Positions 60,133 to 64,000 of a DNA stretch of 64,000 nt are shown here, piece after piece. The notes below the pieces were generated by a model that had not been told where the DNA came from, ran no database searches, and worked only from the letters and a program-made list of their open reading frames with translations. This DNA is from Bacteriovoracaceae bacterium (lineage in GTDB: Bacteria; Bdellovibrionota; Bacteriovoracia; Bacteriovoracales; Bacteriovoracaceae). Within the stretch, counting starts at the first letter, position 1, and every line of letters begins with the position of its first letter. The stretch lies in contig CANFHC010000004.1 of assembly GCA_947446575.1 (NCBI GenBank), forward strand, positions 62,001-126,000. The letters are read 5' to 3'. The position numbers and the translations under genes were made by a program.

Positions 60133-60205
60133 ACTACCTACTTCCAGAAAGAAATTTATCAATAAGTTATATGACTCTTATCATCATGTCGCAAGGAATA
60201 TGGCG

Positions 60206-60236
60206 AAAAAAAACCCCAGGTTTTAAGGACCTGGGG
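60206..60236 (-). terminator. Intrinsic terminator after PpiC-type gene
   Basis: Minus-strand stem CCCCAGGT...ACCTGGGG (60236-60229 and 60221-60214) followed by eight T (60213-60206). It ends the transcript of the upstream isomerase gene. Confidence 0.85.
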
Positions 60237-60270
60237 TTAGTGATTTATTGGCATTAAATGGGCTGTAAAA

Positions 60271-61095
60271 TTACTTCAAAAATTCTTTATTAATTTTAAT
60301 TTGGGCTGTTTTACGGCCTTCAGCAAAATATTCTTCAAGAATTTTGTCACGTTTTTGGTCATAGACTATTTTTTTGTAAATAGCTGGATCCACTTCTTTC
60401 CACTCATGAACACCTAATACTTTTACGACATGTAATCCAAATTGAGTTCTTACAGGTGGCGAAATATATCCGTTAGCTTTTCCATTGATAGCTTTAAAAT
60501 ATTCTGGTGCATATTTTACAGCTGGAAGATAACCTAAGTCCCCACCCGCTGGAGCAGTTGAACTTTGAGAGTATTTATTAGCGAGTTCTGGCCATAATTG
60601 AGGTTTAGCTTGAAGTTGTTTGTAAACTTCTAGAGATTTTCTAGTTGCTTCAAGTGTTTCTTCCTTATCAGGGCTAACTCTAATTCTAAAAAGAATATGG
60701 GCCGTTCTATATTCTTTATTTTTAGCGTAATAATCTTGCGCTTCTTTGTCTGTTACAAGAATTGCTTGGAGTTTTTTCTCTAAATCTTTTGAAATTTTTG
60801 CGTGGTAAAGAACGTCTTCCATTTTAGCTTTAACTACTGGATCGTTTTCTAGCTTTTCTTCTTTTGCTTTTTTAATTCCAATTTCACGATTGATGATATC
60901 GTTTAAAACTTTTTCTTTTGTCACAACTTTATCTGATACAAACATTAAATTTTGCTCAAAAGCTTGATCAAGTTGAGTTTTTTTGATTTCTACGCCATTA
61001 ACTGTTGCAACAACTGGATCAGCAGCTGTCTGAGCAAAAGCCGAGAAAGATAAGATCAATGTTGCGGTCATTAAAAGATTTGATTTTTTCATCAT
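60271..61095 (-). CDS. PpiC-type peptidyl-prolyl isomerase
   Basis: The 274-residue product has a signal peptide (MMKKSNLLMTATLILSFSAFA), an N-terminal SurA-like helix domain and a parvulin core (RTAHILFRI..., GGDLGYLP, ISPPVRTQFGLHVVKVL). It speeds proline isomerisation in periplasm. AGGAATCA lies before ATG. The adjacent SurA-like gene suggests a partner. Confidence 0.85.
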   Translation of the reverse strand: MMKKSNLLMTATLILSFSAFAQTAADPVVATVNGVEIKKTQLDQAFEQNLMFVSDKVVTKEKVLNDIINREIGIKKAKEEKLENDPVVKAKMEDVLYHAKISKDLEKKLQAILVTDKEAQDYYAKNKEYRTAHILFRIRVSPDKEETLEATRKSLEVYKQLQAKPQLWPELANKYSQSSTAPAGGDLGYLPAVKYAPEYFKAINGKANGYISPPVRTQFGLHVVKVLGVHEWKEVDPAIYKKIVYDQKRDKILEEYFAEGRKTAQIKINKEFLK

Positions 61096-61156
61096 TTGAT
61101 TCCTGATTTAATCCTAAGAAAAGTTACTTTTTAAATATGCCAAATTTGGTTAGTTA

Positions 61157-61191
61157 CTTACTAATGATAACAGAAATTTAAAATTAGTAAG
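61157..61191 (-). terminator. Weak hairpin after mfd
   Basis: CTTACTAAT (61157-61165) and ATTAGTAAG (61183-61191) form a 9-bp stem 11 bases past the mfd stop. No T-run follows, so the call is weak. Confidence 0.3.
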
Positions 61192-61201
61192 AACAAAATC
61201 A

Positions 61202-64000
61202 CTAAGATGGAATTATTTGCTGAGCAATTTCTTTCGAAAACTTGAGTAAATCATTTTGAGTAATGACAGTTTTTGAATTATAGATAACTCGATAGTCTGG
61301 AGTGAATTGATAAATTTTTGGCCTGGAAATAAAAAAGTTCACTACCCGATCTCTTAACTCAACATTAGATTCTAAAAATCCCTTATCAAACTTTAAAGTG
61401 ATGGAAGTCCCGCCAACATTTACCGATTTTAAACCAAGAGTTTGCAAATAAATTCTCGTTTCAAGAACCACAAATAGATTTGCAAGTTCTTCACTGAATA
61501 ATCCATAAACATCTTGAAATTCATCTTTGATATTTTCTAAAAGAGTGAGTGTTTCACAATTTGAAAGACGCTTGTATTGCTTAAGTCGCTCGCTTGGATC
61601 ACTAATATAATGATTAGGAATAAATGCAGGAAAGGGAGTGAGTAATTCAATATCTTTTTTAAGGATTTTTCTCTCTCCTCGAATTTCATTAATGGCGTCT
61701 TTTAAAAGCTCCATATAAAGTTCAAGGCCCACGGCTTCGATGTGACCAGATTGAGTTGCGCCTAGAATATCTCCAGCACCTCTGATTTCTAAATCTACCG
61801 AAGCTATATTAAATCCCGAGCCCATATCTGCATAAGTTTGCAGGGCGTGTAATCTTTTTTGAGCAATTGTTGATATTTCACGCATGCGAGGGACGACAAA
61901 ATAGGCATATGCTTTTTTATCAGATCGGCCAATTCGTCCTCGTAATTGATGAAGTTGAGAGAGCCCATAAGTGTCGGCACGATCAATAATCATCGTATTG
62001 GCATTTGGAATATCAATTCCCGATTCTATGATAGTTGTAGCTATTAAAACTTGGTAATTGCCATTATAAAAAGAATTGATTCTATCTTCCAAATCTTTTT
62101 CGCTCATCTGCCCGTGAGCAAATGTGATTTTAGCTTCTGGAACGAGCTCGCGAATTGAGGCGGCATATTGTTCAATATCGTTAACTTTGTTGTGAACAAC
62201 GAAAACTTGTCCACCTCTTTGCAATTCTTTTTGAATTGCATTTTGAATAGTCAACTCATCTTCTTTTATTACATAAGTTTTAATCGATTGTCGTCTTGGC
62301 GGAGCCGTCTTTATAAGAGACAGGTCTCGCAAACCAAGGAAGGCCATTTGTAATGTTCTTGGAATTGGTGTTGCGGTCAATGTTAAAAAATCCACAGATG
62401 CTTTCATTAGTTTTAATTTTTCTTTATGACCAACACCGAAGCGCTGTTCTTCATCGACAATAACTAGCCCTAAATCAGCAAATTTTAATTTATCTGATAA
62501 AAGTTTATGTGTTCCAATGAGAATATCAATTTCACCTTTTTCAGCTTTAGCTAAAATTTCTTTGCACTCTTTAGCGGATTTAAATCGTGATATGAATTCA
62601 ATACGAACAGGGAAATCTTTAAAACGTTTAGTAAAAGAGTTGAAATGTTGAAGAGCTAAAATTGTTGTAGGCACTAAAACGGCAACTTGTTTTTTATCCT
62701 CGACTGCTTTGAAAGCAGCTCGCATCGCTACTTCTGTTTTTCCAAAACCAACATCACCACAAACTAAGAAATCCATTGGTACAGGTTTCTGCATTGATTC
62801 TAAAACTTCTTCGATTGCCCGTGCTTGATCGGGAGTTTCATCAAACGGAAATGCTAATTCAAACTCTTTATATAGATGGTCTGGTTCAGAAAAAGCGTAA
62901 GCGACAGATGATTGTCTTTCGGCTTGTAGTTTTAACAAATCAAATGCCAGTGCTTTGGCAGAAGTTTTAGCTCTCGCTTTAAGCATTACAAATTTATTAG
63001 TGCGAAGACTGTCTTTCTTTAGGCCGGCGTGAGCATCAGCATGTTTTTGTATTTGATTTAATTTATAAACAGGAACATAAACTTTATCGTTTTCAGCATA
63101 TTTCAAAACTAAAAAGTCTGTTTTGTCTCCGCCAATATTCAGCGCTTCAAGACCTAGGTACTCACCTACTCCGTATTCATTGTGAATAACGAAGTCACCA
63201 GCTTTTAGTGTAGCTAATTGTTCAGCAAATAAATCGAGATCAACTTTTGAAGATTTTTGAACTTTTGTTTTTTTAGCAGCAAACAAGTCACCATCAGTTA
63301 TGATGAGAAACTTCTCCCCTTCATAATAGAACCCTTCCGTAACCTTATAAGGTAAAAATTCTATGCGTTCTTTTAATTCGCGAGGGTAATCTTGTAATTC
63401 GATTAAATGTTTAATTTCTTCTTTAGATGTTTCGCTATATGAAGAAAAATAAACCTGTCCTTGAAATTCGAAATGTTTCTTTAGAAAGTTTAAGGCTGCT
63501 TTAATATATTCTGGCTTCGGTAGAGCTGGATTGATGTGTTGATTTAAAAAAGTTTTTGTCTTAATTAAACGCAAGTCAACCGCGTCGGAAACTTCAGAAA
63601 AATTTAAACTTAAGTTTAACTGATCCACCAAAATTGCTTTTTTCTTTTCGAGGTTCTTGAAAAAAGAAAAGTCATATAGCTGATCAAAGTGAGGCAAAAT
63701 ATTTTCACTATTTAGATTCTCTTCTTCATTTTCGTACTCAACTCGCAAGCTCTCAATTGTTTCTAGATAAGATCTGTAAGTTTCGTTGGCACTTAGTACG
63801 GAAACAATACAATCTTCGTAAATAAAATAATCAAATAGTGTTGCAGCCTTCTTAAAAAAGAGCGGTATATAGACGGGATAATTTTCAAAAAGTAGTCCGT
63901 CAGAAAGGCGGGCAAAAAGAGCTTTTCTAAATTCAAATTTATTTTTAAAGGAAGGGCCAGGTTGTGGAAGATTTTCTCTGAGAGTAACGGGAAAATCATT
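61202..64000 (-). CDS. mfd: Transcription-repair coupling factor Mfd (partial, N-terminus outside window)
   Basis: Mfd frees stalled RNA polymerase and recruits UvrA. The open frame reaches the window edge with no start, giving 932 visible residues; a TTG at 63748 would truncate the domain, and the codons upstream of it (ending FDYFIYEDCIVSVLSANETY) continue the same frame. The RNA polymerase interaction domain (FVIHNEYGVGEYLG), Walker A GDVGFGKTE, DEEQRFG and TATPIPRTL are clear. Confidence 0.96.
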   Translation of the reverse strand, partial: NDFPVTLRENLPQPGPSFKNKFEFRKALFARLSDGLLFENYPVYIPLFFKKAATLFDYFIYEDCIVSVLSANETYRSYLETIESLRVEYENEEENLNSENILPHFDQLYDFSFFKNLEKKKAILVDQLNLSLNFSEVSDAVDLRLIKTKTFLNQHINPALPKPEYIKAALNFLKKHFEFQGQVYFSSYSETSKEEIKHLIELQDYPRELKERIEFLPYKVTEGFYYEGEKFLIITDGDLFAAKKTKVQKSSKVDLDLFAEQLATLKAGDFVIHNEYGVGEYLGLEALNIGGDKTDFLVLKYAENDKVYVPVYKLNQIQKHADAHAGLKKDSLRTNKFVMLKARAKTSAKALAFDLLKLQAERQSSVAYAFSEPDHLYKEFELAFPFDETPDQARAIEEVLESMQKPVPMDFLVCGDVGFGKTEVAMRAAFKAVEDKKQVAVLVPTTILALQHFNSFTKRFKDFPVRIEFISRFKSAKECKEILAKAEKGEIDILIGTHKLLSDKLKFADLGLVIVDEEQRFGVGHKEKLKLMKASVDFLTLTATPIPRTLQMAFLGLRDLSLIKTAPPRRQSIKTYVIKEDELTIQNAIQKELQRGGQVFVVHNKVNDIEQYAASIRELVPEAKITFAHGQMSEKDLEDRINSFYNGNYQVLIATTIIESGIDIPNANTMIIDRADTYGLSQLHQLRGRIGRSDKKAYAYFVVPRMREISTIAQKRLHALQTYADMGSGFNIASVDLEIRGAGDILGATQSGHIEAVGLELYMELLKDAINEIRGERKILKKDIELLTPFPAFIPNHYISDPSERLKQYKRLSNCETLTLLENIKDEFQDVYGLFSEELANLFVVLETRIYLQTLGLKSVNVGGTSITLKFDKGFLESNVELRDRVVNFFISRPKIYQFTPDYRVIYNSKTVITQNDLLKFSKEIAQQIIPS

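Overview
The window is an AT-rich, very compact bacterial chromosome segment centred on the replication origin (oriC at about 44.2-44.8 kb). The chromosome-maintenance order (parB-parA-rsmG-mnmG-mnmE-yidC-yidD-rnpA-rpmH // dnaA-oriC-dnaN-recF-gyrB-gyrA), a bactofilin beside parAB, an ATP synthase with separate b' and b subunits, many secreted or outer-membrane proteins of unknown function, and the AT-rich composition suggest a Bdellovibrio-like bacterium, most likely a Bacteriovorax/Halobacteriovorax/Peredibacter relative. That placement is inference from gene order and protein style; no rRNA gene is present to settle it.

Region by region. 1-5.2 kb (minus strand): the N-terminal part of a secreted coiled-coil protein cut by the window edge, priA, a secreted protein of unknown function, and galU. 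5.2-10.2 kb (plus): an outer-membrane barrel with a possible ATT start, a CFI-box-CTERM-like protein, an LptF/G-type permease, def, fmt and rpe. 10.2-11.9 kb: three small envelope proteins of unknown function. 12.0-16.4 kb: the histidine-degradation operon hutH-hutU-hutI. 16.5-19.2 kb: a Kazal-type inhibitor lipoprotein, a TlpA-like thioredoxin, a prepilin-like small protein and glpK. 19.1-27.6 kb: radA, ligA, a translationally coupled pair of HTH/coiled-coil and barrel proteins, a patatin-like phospholipase, and a 692-residue exported protein of unknown function. 27.8-33.7 kb: ATP synthase F1 plus b and b' (atpF'-F-H-A-G-D-C). 33.8-42.5 kb: bactofilin, parB, parA, rsmG, mnmG, mnmE, yidC, yidD, rnpA and rpmH, with two near-consensus parS sites. 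42.6-54.7 kb: dnaA, oriC, dnaN, recF, gyrB, gyrA, a TPR lipoprotein, and the F0 genes atpZ-like, atpI-like, atpB and atpE. 54.7-64 kb (minus): an rRNA/tRNA SpoU-type methyltransferase, uvrA, pdxA-like, two SurA/PpiC-type chaperones, and mfd, cut by the window edge.

On the left arm most genes near the origin are on the minus strand, and on the right arm they are on the plus strand up to atpE, as expected for transcription co-oriented with replication away from oriC. Convergent neighbours often share or abut stop codons, and intergenic space is minimal. The only gene-poor stretch over 300 bases is oriC itself.

Most interesting observations: (1) a tandem array of 16-nt palindromes in a 27-nt period inserted in frame in mnmE, encoding a 9-residue repeat, with a close relative of the same palindrome forming the hairpin downstream of parB; (2) an intrinsic terminator for gyrA lying inside the signal-peptide codons of the next gene, so one sequence serves both roles; (3) a dense cluster of the decamer TGARTAYTCA at 26.5-27.8 kb; (4) parS-like sites, one inside rsmG coding sequence; (5) a glycine at the GyrA quinolone-determining position equivalent to E. 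coli Asp87. There is no CRISPR array, insertion sequence, prophage or tRNA that I can support.
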